DNA of 64,000 nt from Janthinobacterium rivuli (GTDB lineage: Bacteria; Pseudomonadota; Gammaproteobacteria; Burkholderiales; Burkholderiaceae_D): the NCBI RefSeq assembly GCF_029690045.1, contig NZ_CP121464.1, forward strand, positions 6,076,001 to 6,140,000, read 5' to 3'. Under the pieces are notes generated by a model that was not told the origin of the DNA, did not search any database, and worked only from the letters and a program-made list of their open reading frames with translations. Shown one piece after another: positions 37,579 through 47,362 of this stretch. Made by a program: the position numbers and the translations under genes. Positions within the stretch are counted from its first letter, which is position 1. Every line of letters begins with the position of its first letter.

Positions 37579-38579
37579 AAAACTTTCTCTTTCATAAGAA
37601 CAGAAGAAATTTTTCTTCTAATTTCTCTTATATTCTTCAATCCCCACCAAGCTGTCCAAACGATTTTACTGGGGAAAAATAAAATTGGCACGAGAACAAA
37701 CCAATATAGAACATATTTCTTATAAAATGGAAACATGAGCATTAGGAGACCACCCGTCTCTTTACGATCTCTCTTTTTAACAAGAATATCCGATATGACG
37801 TATTGAGTAATAACTTTCTTCTTTGCCTTGTCGCCGGCACTTTTCTCATATCCCCGAGCAATTAATGAATCAAAAATTAATGAGCTTCCAATGACAAAGT
37901 ACTTGTACCAATCATAATTCCCGGAATTTCCAGCTCGATTCAAAATTAATGGTGCAGAAATGTATGCCGCATTACATTCATTCGAAAGGCCAGCATATAC
38001 GGCATATACAAATGGAAAACCATAAGGAACGTACTTCTCATATTCATCCTCAGGAAGAATGAAAAAAATATCTTTTCTTACAACAACACTTGAAATGTAG
38101 CCAACATTAAGACCCACATCACTCATCAATAAATTTTTATCTTTGTATTCTGCATCAATTAAAGATAACGTTCTTTGTTTTATGCACTTGGAAAAAGACT
38201 TATCCCATATCGAATAATTAAAAATTATCAGATCATTGCCTGATGATATTTTTTTTAAAATCTCACCAATTGCGTCCGGAGTAATCCTGTCATCATCACC
38301 TAAAATCCATATATATTTACAATTCGACATGGATGCAACCAGCCTAAAATTCCTTTCAGCACCAATATTCTCGGTATTTTTTGAATATATTACATCAGGA
38401 AAGTCTTTCTTGAATTTTGTTACTACTTCTTCCGTATCGTCAGAACTGGCATTATCTGAAATAATTATTTCTATTTTCTCTTCGAAGTTCTTTATAGCGA
38501 TAGAAACCGTTTCCAAACATTCCCTTAAATATTCAGAACGATTGAATGTGGGTATACATATGGAAAGAATTTTATTCAT
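37575..38579 (-). CDS. Glycosyltransferase family 2
   Basis: A 334-residue GT-A enzyme starting ILSICIPTFNRSEYLRECLETV, with IEIIISDNASSDDTEE and the metal-binding ILGDDDRITPDAIGEIL near residue 95. A hydrophobic C-terminal stretch (residues about 280-310) may be membrane-associated. It overlaps wzx by eight bases and the following GT4 by four bases. Substrate unknown. Confidence 0.88.
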   Translation of the reverse strand: MNKILSICIPTFNRSEYLRECLETVSIAIKNFEEKIEIIISDNASSDDTEEVVTKFKKDFPDVIYSKNTENIGAERNFRLVASMSNCKYIWILGDDDRITPDAIGEILKKISSGNDLIIFNYSIWDKSFSKCIKQRTLSLIDAEYKDKNLLMSDVGLNVGYISSVVVRKDIFFILPEDEYEKYVPYGFPFVYAVYAGLSNECNAAYISAPLILNRAGNSGNYDWYKYFVIGSSLIFDSLIARGYEKSAGDKAKKKVITQYVISDILVKKRDRKETGGLLMLMFPFYKKYVLYWFVLVPILFFPSKIVWTAWWGLKNIREIRRKISSVLMKEKVL

Positions 38580-39924
38580 TACATTGTCTCGATGTTTTGA
38601 TATGAGAAAATACTCTTCTTGGAATCAGCCACACAGCAGTCAACAAGAAAGAAAGTATCATTCCTAATGTGGCACCATATATTCCTATTTTTTCAACCAG
38701 AAATATTTGAAATATAATACTTAATGCCGTTTGAAAAATGGAGCAAACCAACAGCACCTTCATGTCACTCATGCTTTGCAATATGATTGCATAACCGTGC
38801 ACCCAAACAAGAATCAAGTGATACACGCCAAGCATTAAAATGAAGTTTAAAGGGATCGATATTTTATTTGATGGAGATAATAAATTAGAAATCCATGGCA
38901 TGAAATTTAACAGAAATATCGTAAATAAAATAATGAAGGAAGCTGAGAACAGAAAGGATTTTTTAATATGCGCACGAACATTACTCCAGTTATTCTTTGA
39001 AATATCTTCAGTAAAGTGTGGCCACAAAGCTGCATATAATGAAACATAAAAAAATGCAGCAAACCCAAATATTTTCGTTCCAATACCATAAATTGAAATT
39101 TCAGATGGTGGAACGTATTGGGAAAGAATCAGAAAGTCAACATTCAATACTCCAGCCGCCAGTGCATACAATATCCAGAATTTCGATGCCCGCTTTAACA
39201 AAGAAGATAGAACATGGGTTTCCACTTTCCAACACTCTGGAGGAAAATTTCTTATTTGCCATACTAAGGAAGCAACAGATATCAATGCCGGTGGAGAAAT
39301 AAACCCCAAAATACAATAGAAAAGTTTGTCATTTTCGCTGATGTTACTTTTCAATATTATCAATATTGCGACGAATCCGATAACAGAAGCGATAGCCGGC
39401 ATGATATTGGCCAAGTATCCTTTATGATGCGCATACCAGGCTTTGTATGCAACTGCTCCCAAACCAGACATGAGGAATAGCATTCCTGAATAAAGGAATA
39501 TTCTTCCTTTTTCCAAGTCAGAAATAAAAATGAAATTTTTAAAATATGTCTGCGACAGCCATTGATTAATGAAATATAGGAGAATGGAGAAAAACAAAAA
39601 AAGACCCAAGCACAAAATAGAAGCAGTCGCCAGGTAGTTTGCGCTAGTTTCTTGATCCCTTCGATATTCAGAAATATAGTTTTGCAGGCTAATTCCAACG
39701 CCCATATCAGCCAACATATACCAGCTGAGTAGTGCATTAGTAAGCAAAAATACTGCGTAACGCTCTGCTCCTAACCCTTCCAGCAATACGCGAATACTCA
39801 ATAATTGCAAAGCTGCAATAACAATTCGACTTCCCCAAGCACTACCTGTAACAATATAGTGAGAGGGAACACGTTTTACCAGAAGGATAAATTTTTCCCA
39901 AAACATAGTTATCAGCGGCGCCAT
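38572..39924 (-). CDS. wzx: Polysaccharide flippase (Wzx-like)
   Basis: A 450-residue polytopic membrane protein of the MATE/polysaccharide-synthase superfamily, with about twelve helices. The N-terminal part reads SAWGSRIVIAALQLLSIRVLLEGLGAERYAVFLL, typical of Wzx. It should flip lipid-linked repeat units to the periplasm. A start at MFWEKF (39906) is an alternative. Its place beside glycosyltransferases and a Wzy candidate indicates a Wzx/Wzy-dependent pathway. Confidence 0.85.
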   Translation of the reverse strand: MAPLITMFWEKFILLVKRVPSHYIVTGSAWGSRIVIAALQLLSIRVLLEGLGAERYAVFLLTNALLSWYMLADMGVGISLQNYISEYRRDQETSANYLATASILCLGLFLFFSILLYFINQWLSQTYFKNFIFISDLEKGRIFLYSGMLFLMSGLGAVAYKAWYAHHKGYLANIMPAIASVIGFVAILIILKSNISENDKLFYCILGFISPPALISVASLVWQIRNFPPECWKVETHVLSSLLKRASKFWILYALAAGVLNVDFLILSQYVPPSEISIYGIGTKIFGFAAFFYVSLYAALWPHFTEDISKNNWSNVRAHIKKSFLFSASFIILFTIFLLNFMPWISNLLSPSNKISIPLNFILMLGVYHLILVWVHGYAIILQSMSDMKVLLVCSIFQTALSIIFQIFLVEKIGIYGATLGMILSFLLTAVWLIPRRVFSHIKTSRQCNE

Positions 39925-40009
39925 ATAGAATAAAACATTGCAAAATAAATAAAACTCACAGATTCCGTGGCATGATCATGTTTTTAATTTCAAATCTACC
40001 TAGATGAAA

Positions 40010-40936
40010 TCACTTAACATGTGACAAGGAATTTTCCATGAAAATATCTATTTTGTCTTTAATTGCGCGTACATCCAACTTATGTTCACTCAAAAGATAA
40101 TCCCAACTACCACAATAGTTTGAAAAGCGGTCTTCTACTCCGATGCGACAGACAGGCAAAGGACGAATTGACGAAACCTCTTCGGCAATGAGCGAACCCA
40201 GACCACCCATGACAGAGTGTTCCTCAATGGTAATTACGCCCTCAACCCGATGAAAGATTCCGGCTAATTGTTCCCGGTTGATTGGTTTTATCGATGGAAC
40301 GCTCCAGACCTCAGCGTCCAAGCCTTGGTCAACCAGTTCCATCGCCGTTCGCACCATTGATCCGGTTGCTAAAATAGCCACCTTTCCACTTCCAGGCCGA
40401 GTATTCACCAACTGTCCGGGCTGGAGAACCAACGGTGTATTATGAATATCTCCGCGGTCACTTTTACCTATGCGTATATAAGTTGGAGATTGCAACTTGA
40501 GCGCAAGTTCAATCGTCGCCGTCATTTCAAACCGGTCGGCCGGAGACAACAGCGTTAGTTCCGGAATTGCCCGGGTACACGCAATATCTTCCGTCGATTG
40601 ATGGCTGGTGCCAAGGTGGCTATACACCAGGCCTGCGCCATCGCCAATTAGTATTACCGGCAAATTTTCATAGCAAATGTCAATTTTGATCTGTTCGAGC
40701 ACGCGGACGGGAACAAAGGCTGCCAGACCATATACGATCGGCTTGAAGCCTGCCTTGGCCAAGCCCGCCGCTACGCCAACCATGTTTTGCTCGGCGATGC
40801 CGCAATTGATGTATTGATCAGGGCGGGCTTTTCTAAAGGCGTCAAACAAGGCGTAGCCGTGATCGCCTGTCAGCAAAACAACTTTGGGATCCGCTATCGC
40901 CGCCGCGACCAATGCATCAGAAAAAGCTGTTCTCAT
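40010..40936 (-). CDS. Transketolase-like C-terminal subunit (split transketolase)
   Basis: 308 residues covering the pyrimidine-binding and C-terminal domains of a transketolase. Visible elements are NCGIAEQNMVGVAAGLA near residue 45, with the glutamate that activates thiamine diphosphate, YSHLGTSHQSTEDIACTRAIP, and IEEHSVMGGLGSLIAEE. It overlaps the N-terminal subunit gene by four bases, so the two are made together. Gene context (CDP-sugar genes upstream on the same strand) suggests transfer of a two-carbon unit to a nucleotide-linked ketosugar rather than pentose phosphate metabolism. Confidence 0.88.
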   Translation of the reverse strand: MRTAFSDALVAAAIADPKVVLLTGDHGYALFDAFRKARPDQYINCGIAEQNMVGVAAGLAKAGFKPIVYGLAAFVPVRVLEQIKIDICYENLPVILIGDGAGLVYSHLGTSHQSTEDIACTRAIPELTLLSPADRFEMTATIELALKLQSPTYIRIGKSDRGDIHNTPLVLQPGQLVNTRPGSGKVAILATGSMVRTAMELVDQGLDAEVWSVPSIKPINREQLAGIFHRVEGVITIEEHSVMGGLGSLIAEEVSSIRPLPVCRIGVEDRFSNYCGSWDYLLSEHKLDVRAIKDKIDIFMENSLSHVK

Positions 40937-41739
40937 TTTGATTTCTCCAACTCAGCAATGGCTTCCTGGTGCGAGGTTTCCGTCAAGCGCGTGTAATGCC
41001 ACATATTGTTATTTTCCATGAACGACACACCTTTTCCCTTGATGGTGGTGGCAACGATAGCCTTGGGGCGACCATTACGCGCCATTTTCATATTGGAATA
41101 GGCGGCATCGATGGCGCTTTCGTCATGCCCATCTATCGTCACCGCATCAAAGCCAAAGGCCTTGAATTTGTCTTCGATATTCCCCAGCGCTATAACCTCG
41201 TCTGTCTCGCCCATGGCTTGAAAGCCATTCTTATCTATAATGACCACCAGGTTGTCGAGTTTAAAGTGGGAGGCGAACATTGCCGCTTCCCATATCGTGC
41301 CTTCGTTCAACTCGCCATCACCAACGATGGCATAACACATCTTGTCGCTATGATCGAGCTTTGCCGCAAGCGCGATGCCAGCCGCCACCGACAGCCCATG
41401 CCCAAGTGAACCGGTAGTTGCATCTACGCCTGGAATGTGAGCATCGGCCAATCCTTTCAGGCGCGTGCCATTCTTGAAGTACTGTTGAATGTCGACGTCG
41501 CTCAACCAGCCAAGCTCATGCAGACATGCATATTGAGCCATGACCCCGTGCCCCTTGCTCAGTACAACACCGTCACGCGATGCCAGGTCTGGATTGAGCG
41601 GGTCCAAGGTCAGATGACTACGGTATAAAACCGCTAAAATTTCAACAATAGAGAATGCGCAACCGATGTGAACGGTAGAGCCGGAATAGGCCATATCAAG
41701 AATGACCTTACGAATCTTCGTGGCGTTAAAATTCATCAT
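40933..41739 (-). CDS. Transketolase-like N-terminal subunit (split transketolase)
   Basis: 268 residues carrying the thiamine-diphosphate binding domain: SKGHGVMAQYACLHELGWL, GSLGHGLSVAAGIALAAKLD and the TPP motif VGDGELNEGTIWEAAMFASHF, ending with the conserved Asn in IIDKNGFQ. I start at the ATG whose first bases overlap the stop of the upstream reductase gene (ATGA); an upstream ATG at 41763 would overlap more. Pairs with the gene at 40010. Confidence 0.88.
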   Translation of the reverse strand: MMNFNATKIRKVILDMAYSGSTVHIGCAFSIVEILAVLYRSHLTLDPLNPDLASRDGVVLSKGHGVMAQYACLHELGWLSDVDIQQYFKNGTRLKGLADAHIPGVDATTGSLGHGLSVAAGIALAAKLDHSDKMCYAIVGDGELNEGTIWEAAMFASHFKLDNLVVIIDKNGFQAMGETDEVIALGNIEDKFKAFGFDAVTIDGHDESAIDAAYSNMKMARNGRPKAIVATTIKGKGVSFMENNNMWHYTRLTETSHQEAIAELEKSK

Positions 41740-42785
41740 AATTCTGCGTTCTTTCGGGTCCATTGAAGTGTTTTAGCAAGGGCGGCATCCAGAGGAACAT
41801 ATTCCTCAAGTCCTAAGTCGCACCGGGCTTTCGTTGTATCCGGGACATAACGCGGCGCCAGAACATCTGCAATACCGGGCGTCTGGATATGCACCGGCGT
41901 GGAGCTTCCCACGCTACGCACAATTCTGTGCGCCAACTCCTCGATGGATACTGCATCCTCAGATCCCACGTTATAGGCTTGTCCTGGCGCACCAATGGCA
42001 AGTATGCGCAGCAGCCAGATACACAAATCGGCCATATACAGATAGGAACGCATAGGTCTGCCATCGCCTTGAATATGGATGGGGTTTCCAGCCATCGCAT
42101 CGCGCAGAAAATTACCTGCAGCGAAAGGACCATGTAAAGGCAAGCCAGGTCCCACAATGGCGAAAATACGCGCAATACATGACTCAAAGCCCGATTGTGC
42201 GGCGTGGCTGCACGCCAGCCATTCCGCTACCCGTTTTCCATTGCCATAGGCCGCATTGACCTGCAGGCAATCTGGCGCCCCAATATAGCTTTCAGGCACA
42301 AGCGCCAAGTCCGGTGGCTGCACGCCATAAATCGCCCCGCTGGAGGTCAGCATGAAACGTGATACACCGCTGGCGTGCGCCAGATCGAGCATGCGCCGGG
42401 TGCCGTTAACGATGTCATCGAATACCTGCGCCGGCCCGTCGGACTTCGATAGGTTCCCCACATCAGTGGCCGCATGTATACATAGATTCAGCTTGCCCAC
42501 ATTGCCCTTGAATGTAGCGACATCGCCCATTACCAGACTGGTGTCCTGACGCGTAAACATGCTGGGGTGCCGGCGCCTGGCCAGATCGGGATCACGGCTC
42601 AGCACGACCATCTCGATCTTGCTGTTCAGGGTATCGTTGGCGCGCTGCAGACTTTGTATCAACCAGCTACCGATAAAGCCGGTTCCGCCCGTGACGAACA
42701 GCCTCGCGCCACTAAAGCGCAACAAGAATTCAGACGATGCCGACAGTACCAGGTCGAGATCTTTAACCGGCAAGGCTGAGGACAT
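41736..42785 (-). CDS. NAD-dependent epimerase/dehydratase (SDR), likely sugar reductase
   Basis: A 349-residue extended short-chain dehydrogenase. The Rossmann motif is FVTGGTGFIGSWLIQSL near residues 30-46, MLTSSGAIYG holds the Ser, and AAYGNGKRVAEW the catalytic Tyr and Lys. It lies between rfbH and the split transketolase with overlaps at both ends (stop of rfbH at 42785; four bases with tkt). This suggests it acts on the product of those enzymes, probably as a ketoreductase or epimerase on a CDP-linked sugar. Confidence 0.85.
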   Translation of the reverse strand: MSSALPVKDLDLVLSASSEFLLRFSGARLFVTGGTGFIGSWLIQSLQRANDTLNSKIEMVVLSRDPDLARRRHPSMFTRQDTSLVMGDVATFKGNVGKLNLCIHAATDVGNLSKSDGPAQVFDDIVNGTRRMLDLAHASGVSRFMLTSSGAIYGVQPPDLALVPESYIGAPDCLQVNAAYGNGKRVAEWLACSHAAQSGFESCIARIFAIVGPGLPLHGPFAAGNFLRDAMAGNPIHIQGDGRPMRSYLYMADLCIWLLRILAIGAPGQAYNVGSEDAVSIEELAHRIVRSVGSSTPVHIQTPGIADVLAPRYVPDTTKARCDLGLEEYVPLDAALAKTLQWTRKNAEL

Positions 42786-44110
42786 TAGAAATTCACGCCA
42801 AAGAACTCTTCAATTTTGCTGATCGAGAAATCCATCATTTCCTTGGTCAAACCAGGGAAGACGCCAATCCACAAAGTATCGTGCATGATGCGGTCGGTAT
42901 TCGTCAGCTCGCCGGAGACGCGGTAGTTACGTCCGATCATGTAGGGCTGGCGTGTCAGATTGCCAGCGAACAGCAGACGTGTGCCAATCTTGTTTTGATC
43001 GAGGAACGTCAACAGGTTGACCCGGTCCACATTAGCCTCAGGGCGCAGAGTGATCGGGAAACCGAACCACGATGGATCCGAGTTCGGTGTCGCTTCCGGC
43101 AGGATCAGGAATTCCTCGCAGCTTTTCAGACCGTTTTTCATGTAGTCGAAATTGTCCTTGCGCGCCTGAACGAAGCCCGCCGCGCGGTCCATCTGCGCCA
43201 GGCCGCAAGCGGCTTGCATATCCGTGATCTTCAGGTTATAGCCGAGATGCGAGTAGGTATACTTGTGGTCATAGCCTTCCGGCAGCGTGCCCAGCTTGCA
43301 GCAGAAACGCTGGCCGCAAGTGTTGTCCTTGCCCGGCGCACAATAGCAATCACGGCCCCAGTCACGGAACGATTCGGCAATCGCTTTCAGTTCCGGATTA
43401 TTGGTAAACACCGCGCCGCCTTCGCCCATCGTGATGTGATGTGCAGGGTAGAAACTCATGGTGCCGATATCGCCGAAGGTGCCGCACATCTGGCCGTTGT
43501 AGGTGGCGCCCAGGGCGTCACAGCAATCTTCCACCAGCCACAGATTGTATTTTTTGCAGAGCGCGACGATGACTTCCAGATTGAACGGATTGCCCAGGGT
43601 ATGGGCCAGCATGATGGCCTTGGTTTTATCGGTGATGGCCGCCTCGATCTTGCTGGCGTCGATATTGTAGGTGCCCAGCTCGACGTCGACGAAGACAGGC
43701 ACGGCGCCAAATTGCAGGATCGGATTGACGGTAGTCGGAAAACCGGCCGCGACGCCGATGACTTCGTCACCGGGCTGGATGGCGCGCGCACCCAGTTTTG
43801 GCGATGTCAGCGCCGAAAAGGCCACCAGGTTGGCCGACGAGCCAGAATTGACGGTGATCAGGAATTCAACGCCGATGAATTTGGCCAGGCGCTTTTCGAA
43901 TTCATCGTTGAAGCGACCGGTGGTCAGCCAGGCGTCCAGCGAGGCTTCGACCATCAGACCCATTTCAGGCGCGCCAACGACCTTGCCGGCCGGTGGAATC
44001 ACCGTCACGCCAGGTTCGAATGGCTTCGGCACGCTGGCCAGTGCGCCGTATTGCGCCACCAGGGCGGCGATCTGTTCACGGATTTGTTGTTGGGTCAGTT
44101 GTTCGCTCAT
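42785..44110 (-). CDS. rfbH: CDP-6-deoxy-D-xylo-4-hexulose-3-dehydrase (RfbH/E1)
   Basis: PMP and [2Fe-2S] dependent C3 dehydrase for 3,6-dideoxyhexoses; 441 residues. The aminotransferase lysine is replaced by histidine in [13 protein letters not shown], the hallmark of RfbH/AscC. The iron-sulfur cysteines are present: [22 protein letters not shown]. Other features are GNPFNLEVI and [12 protein letters not shown]. Enzyme turnover normally needs the reductase RfbI/AscD, which is absent from this locus. Its ATG lies 31 bases after the rfbG stop. Confidence 0.95.
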   Translation of the reverse strand: MSEQLTQQQIREQIAALVAQYGALASVPKPFEPGVTVIPPAGKVVGAPEMGLMVEASLDAWLTTGRFNDEFEKRLAKFIGVEFLITVNSGSSANLVAFSALTSPKLGARAIQPGDEVIGVAAGFPTTVNPILQFGAVPVFVDVELGTYNIDASKIEAAITDKTKAIMLAHTLGNPFNLEVIVALCKKYNLWLVEDCCDALGATYNGQMCGTFGDIGTMSFYPAHHITMGEGGAVFTNNPELKAIAESFRDWGRDCYCAPGKDNTCGQRFCCKLGTLPEGYDHKYTYSHLGYNLKITDMQAACGLAQMDRAAGFVQARKDNFDYMKNGLKSCEEFLILPEATPNSDPSWFGFPITLRPEANVDRVNLLTFLDQNKIGTRLLFAGNLTRQPYMIGRNYRVSGELTNTDRIMHDTLWIGVFPGLTKEMMDFSISKIEEFFGVNF

Positions 44111-44140
44111 GATACAGCCTTCAATTTATTAGGTAATTAA

Positions 44141-45208
44141 TTAGGTATTTTGATAGGTGGCAATTTGCGCCAGCGTCATTGCACGCATGTCGGCCCCTTG
44201 ATCGCACGCCTTATGCCACTCGACGATCTTGACGATCGTCTGGCCGATGTCCCAGCGCGGATGCCAGCCCAGCTGGCCGCGCGCCTTGGAACAATCGAGC
44301 TTCAGATAGGTCGCTTCGTGTGGATGATCCTGGCCATCGAGCGACCAGGAGGCGCCAGCGCCCCACTCTTGCGTCATGCGCTCGATGATCCATTCGACGG
44401 GCTTGGCGTCGGTATCGTGTGGACCGAAGTTCCAGCCCTCGGCATGCACGGGACCCTCCGTGTACAGTTTTTCCGCCAGCGTCAGATAACCGCTCAGCGG
44501 CTCGAGGACGTGTTGCCACGGGCGGATGGCGTGGGGATTGCGGATCATGACCGATTCCCCGGCGCCAATGGCGCGCAGCATGTCTGGAATCAGCCGATCC
44601 AGCGCCCAATCGCCACCGCCGATGACATTGCCGGCGCGGCCGCTGCCCAGGGCAATGCCGTGCTCGGTGTATTTATCCGCATGGAAGAAGGAACTGCGGT
44701 AGCCGGCCGTCACCAGTTCGGCACAGCCCTTGCTGTTGCTGTAGGGGTCGTAACCGCCCATGGCTTCGTTTTCGCGGTAGCCCCACGGCCATTCGCGGTT
44801 TTCGTAGCACTTGTCGCTGGTGACGTTGACCACTGCGCGCACGCCAGGCGTGGCACGCACGGCTTCGAGCACATTCACCACGCCCATGACGTTGGTGGAA
44901 TACGTTTCCACCGGGTTCACATACGAATAGCGTACCAATGGCTGGGCGGCCATGTGAATGACAATGTCAGGACGCGCGGCAGCCATGGCGCGCTTGACGG
45001 CGTCGCCATCGCGCACGTCGCCGATGACCGATTGCATGCCATGCGCGACATTGGCCACTTCAAACAGGCTGGGCGTGGTAGGCGCTTCCAGTGCGTAACC
45101 GGTCACGTCGGCGCCAAGCTGCTGCAGCCACAGGCTCAGCCAGCCACCCTTGAAACCAGTGTGGCCGGTGAGGAAGACGCGCTTCCCTTGCCAGAATGCG
45201 GGATTCAT
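44141..45208 (-). CDS. rfbG: CDP-glucose 4,6-dehydratase
   Basis: Converts CDP-glucose to CDP-4-keto-6-deoxyglucose. The 355-residue product begins [28 protein letters not shown], the RfbG signature, with VNVTSDKCYEN, the catalytic segment YSNSKGCAEL and RAGNVIGGGDWA further on. I chose the ATG that shares one base with the rfbF stop (TGATG) over an upstream ATG 12 codons earlier. Second enzyme of the CDP-3,6-dideoxyhexose pathway. Confidence 0.95.
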   Translation of the reverse strand: MNPAFWQGKRVFLTGHTGFKGGWLSLWLQQLGADVTGYALEAPTTPSLFEVANVAHGMQSVIGDVRDGDAVKRAMAAARPDIVIHMAAQPLVRYSYVNPVETYSTNVMGVVNVLEAVRATPGVRAVVNVTSDKCYENREWPWGYRENEAMGGYDPYSNSKGCAELVTAGYRSSFFHADKYTEHGIALGSGRAGNVIGGGDWALDRLIPDMLRAIGAGESVMIRNPHAIRPWQHVLEPLSGYLTLAEKLYTEGPVHAEGWNFGPHDTDAKPVEWIIERMTQEWGAGASWSLDGQDHPHEATYLKLDCSKARGQLGWHPRWDIGQTIVKIVEWHKACDQGADMRAMTLAQIATYQNT

Positions 45209-45978
45209 CAAGCCGCCTTCCAGGGCGCCTTGCCCGATTGCCACAATTCTTCCAGATGCACCTTGTCGCGCAAAGTATCCATCGGTTGCCAGAAGCCACG
45301 ATGGAAAAAGGCGTCGAGTTGCCCCTCTTCAGCCAAGCGCTCCAATGGCTGCTTTTCCCAGGTGGTGCTGTCTTCGGCGATGTAGTCGATGACCTTGGGC
45401 GACAGCACGAAATAGCCGCCGTTGATCCAGGCGCCATCGCCTTGCGGTTTTTCCTGAAAGCTATTGATTTTCTGCCCGTCCAAAATCAGTGCGCCGAAGC
45501 GGCCGGGCGGCTGGGTCGCCGTCAAGGTGGCGAGTTTGCCATGCGCCTTGTGGAAGGCGATCGATTCAGTGATATTAACGTCACTGACACCATCGCCGTA
45601 GGTAAAGCAGAACGCCTGCTCCCCTTCCAGGTACTGTTTGACACGCTTCAGGCGGCCACCGGTCATGGTTTCATCGCCGGTATCGACCAGGGTGACCTTC
45701 CAGGGTTCAGCATTGCGCGCATGCACTTCCATCTGATTATTCTGCATATCAAACGTCACATCCGAGGTATGCAAGAAATAGTTCGCGAAATATTCCTTGA
45801 TGACATAACCCTTGTAGCCGCAGCAGATGATAAAGTCATTGACGCCATGAGCAGAATAACTTTTCATGATATGCCAAAGGATCGGCTTACCACCAATTTC
45901 CACCATCGGCTTAGGCTTGGTTGATGTTTCCTCACTAATACGGGTTCCCAATCCTCCCGCCAGAATAACAGCTTTCAT
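45208..45978 (-). CDS. rfbF: Glucose-1-phosphate cytidylyltransferase
   Basis: Makes CDP-glucose from CTP and glucose-1-phosphate, the committed step to CDP-deoxysugars; 256 residues. The N-terminal motif [25 protein letters not shown] is diagnostic, with [10 protein letters not shown] further on and [19 protein letters not shown] near the C-terminus. Translationally coupled to rfbG. Confidence 0.96.
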   Translation of the reverse strand: MKAVILAGGLGTRISEETSTKPKPMVEIGGKPILWHIMKSYSAHGVNDFIICCGYKGYVIKEYFANYFLHTSDVTFDMQNNQMEVHARNAEPWKVTLVDTGDETMTGGRLKRVKQYLEGEQAFCFTYGDGVSDVNITESIAFHKAHGKLATLTATQPPGRFGALILDGQKINSFQEKPQGDGAWINGGYFVLSPKVIDYIAEDSTTWEKQPLERLAEEGQLDAFFHRGFWQPMDTLRDKVHLEELWQSGKAPWKAA

Positions 45979-46039
45979 TTTATTTCCTTACTCTTCAATC
46001 TGCTGCCCGCAGGTCAGCCCAGGCATACCCGCCATTCAA

Positions 46040-47257
46040 TTAGTTTTTCCCTGCCCAAGCATTTCTCAGAACGCTCCAGCGATATCTGCTACCCTCATCG
46101 AGGGCAGACCGCAAATATGCATCACGTATCAGCGCCAAAAACAATGCCAAGAATCCACCACCAAAAAATCCCAAAAGAATAATAATCAATTTTTTCGGTT
46201 TTGATTTTTTTTCTGCCGGCACTGCATTATCGAGAATTTGTATGTTCGACGATTCTTTGGCTTCGTCTATTTTGGCCAACTCATACTGCTTTGACAGCAA
46301 TTCAAATATGGTTTCCTGATATTTAACATTGCGCAAGCTTCGTATATATTCAACCCCAACCTCAGGAATTTTCCCGGTTGGCACCATCAAATCGCCATCC
46401 TTGGATGATTTCCCTGTTTTCAATCTAGCAAGTTGAGCTTGATATCCCTGTATCTCCCCCTGCAAACGCATAAGATCGGGATTGTTATTTGTTGCAAAGC
46501 TCCGCATGGCATTCAGTTGCACTTCTTTCGCTGCAATTGTTCCTTCCAACTGGGCAACGTTACGGATAATGCCTTCGACTTGTCCGTCCAATTGCAGCAG
46601 GCCAGTACTTTCCTGCGTCTTGCGCAACGCAATTTCGGCATTCGCCAGGTCGTCTTTCACCGCGACTAGCTGTTTTTCAAAAAACAGACGGCGCTGCGCA
46701 GCATCGGTTATCGCAAGACCCTTGGTCAAATTCGACAACTCACTGACAAAGGCATTGGCAATTTGGGCCGCAAATTTTGGATCTTTATCTTCGACCAGCA
46801 CAGAAATAGTTCCGGCTTTATCATTAACGACAGTCGCCATTCCGTCCAATTTCCTGCGTGCCTCGTCCAAAGTTTCCACGTCGAAGCGTGTTTTCAAATC
46901 AAATTGGCTTATCAGTTTGTCTGCGATGGTCCGGCTTTGCAACATTGCAACATACAAGTCATTAGGATTCTTCAACCCTGTAATGCCGCCGGCAGCGCCA
47001 GCCAATCCACCAAGCTGTCCCAACATGGCAGAGACTCCCGAGCTTTGCTGCTGAGGAGGCAAAATGACTGCTGTAGACAAGAAAGTCGGTTTAATCAGGA
47101 ATGCAGCAGCAATTGACAATACCCCCGTTACCAGCGGCACCATGAACAATATTTTTTTTTGCCGGGCAAGTGCAGTCAATATATCCAATAAGTGAATTTC
47201 ATCATTATTTTCATTCATCCGTGCACTCTGCCCACTATTTTTTAATTGCTCAGCCAT
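46040..47257 (-). CDS. wzz: Polysaccharide chain-length determinant (Wzz/PCP)
   Basis: A 405-residue polysaccharide co-polymerase. An N-terminal helix lies at about residues 38-58 (ILFMVPLVTGVLSIAAAFLI). A long periplasmic coiled-coil domain follows (GVSAMLGQLGGLAGAAGG, ending in SNIQILDNAVPAEKKSKPKK), then a second helix near 365-390. There is no C-terminal tyrosine kinase domain, so it is a Wzz/PCP-1-like or kinase-less PCP-2a protein. Probably governs chain length with Wzx/Wzy. Confidence 0.9.
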   Translation of the reverse strand: MAEQLKNSGQSARMNENNDEIHLLDILTALARQKKILFMVPLVTGVLSIAAAFLIKPTFLSTAVILPPQQQSSGVSAMLGQLGGLAGAAGGITGLKNPNDLYVAMLQSRTIADKLISQFDLKTRFDVETLDEARRKLDGMATVVNDKAGTISVLVEDKDPKFAAQIANAFVSELSNLTKGLAITDAAQRRLFFEKQLVAVKDDLANAEIALRKTQESTGLLQLDGQVEGIIRNVAQLEGTIAAKEVQLNAMRSFATNNNPDLMRLQGEIQGYQAQLARLKTGKSSKDGDLMVPTGKIPEVGVEYIRSLRNVKYQETIFELLSKQYELAKIDEAKESSNIQILDNAVPAEKKSKPKKLIIILLGFFGGGFLALFLALIRDAYLRSALDEGSRYRWSVLRNAWAGKN

Positions 47258-47362
47258 CTTTTTCTCTCGGTTGATAACCCGTCATATTTTCAGCGTCGCC
47301 AAGGTCCATTAGTCTCGCGCATATCGCATAACTATCAAGATACCCTGGCATCTACCTGGCCA

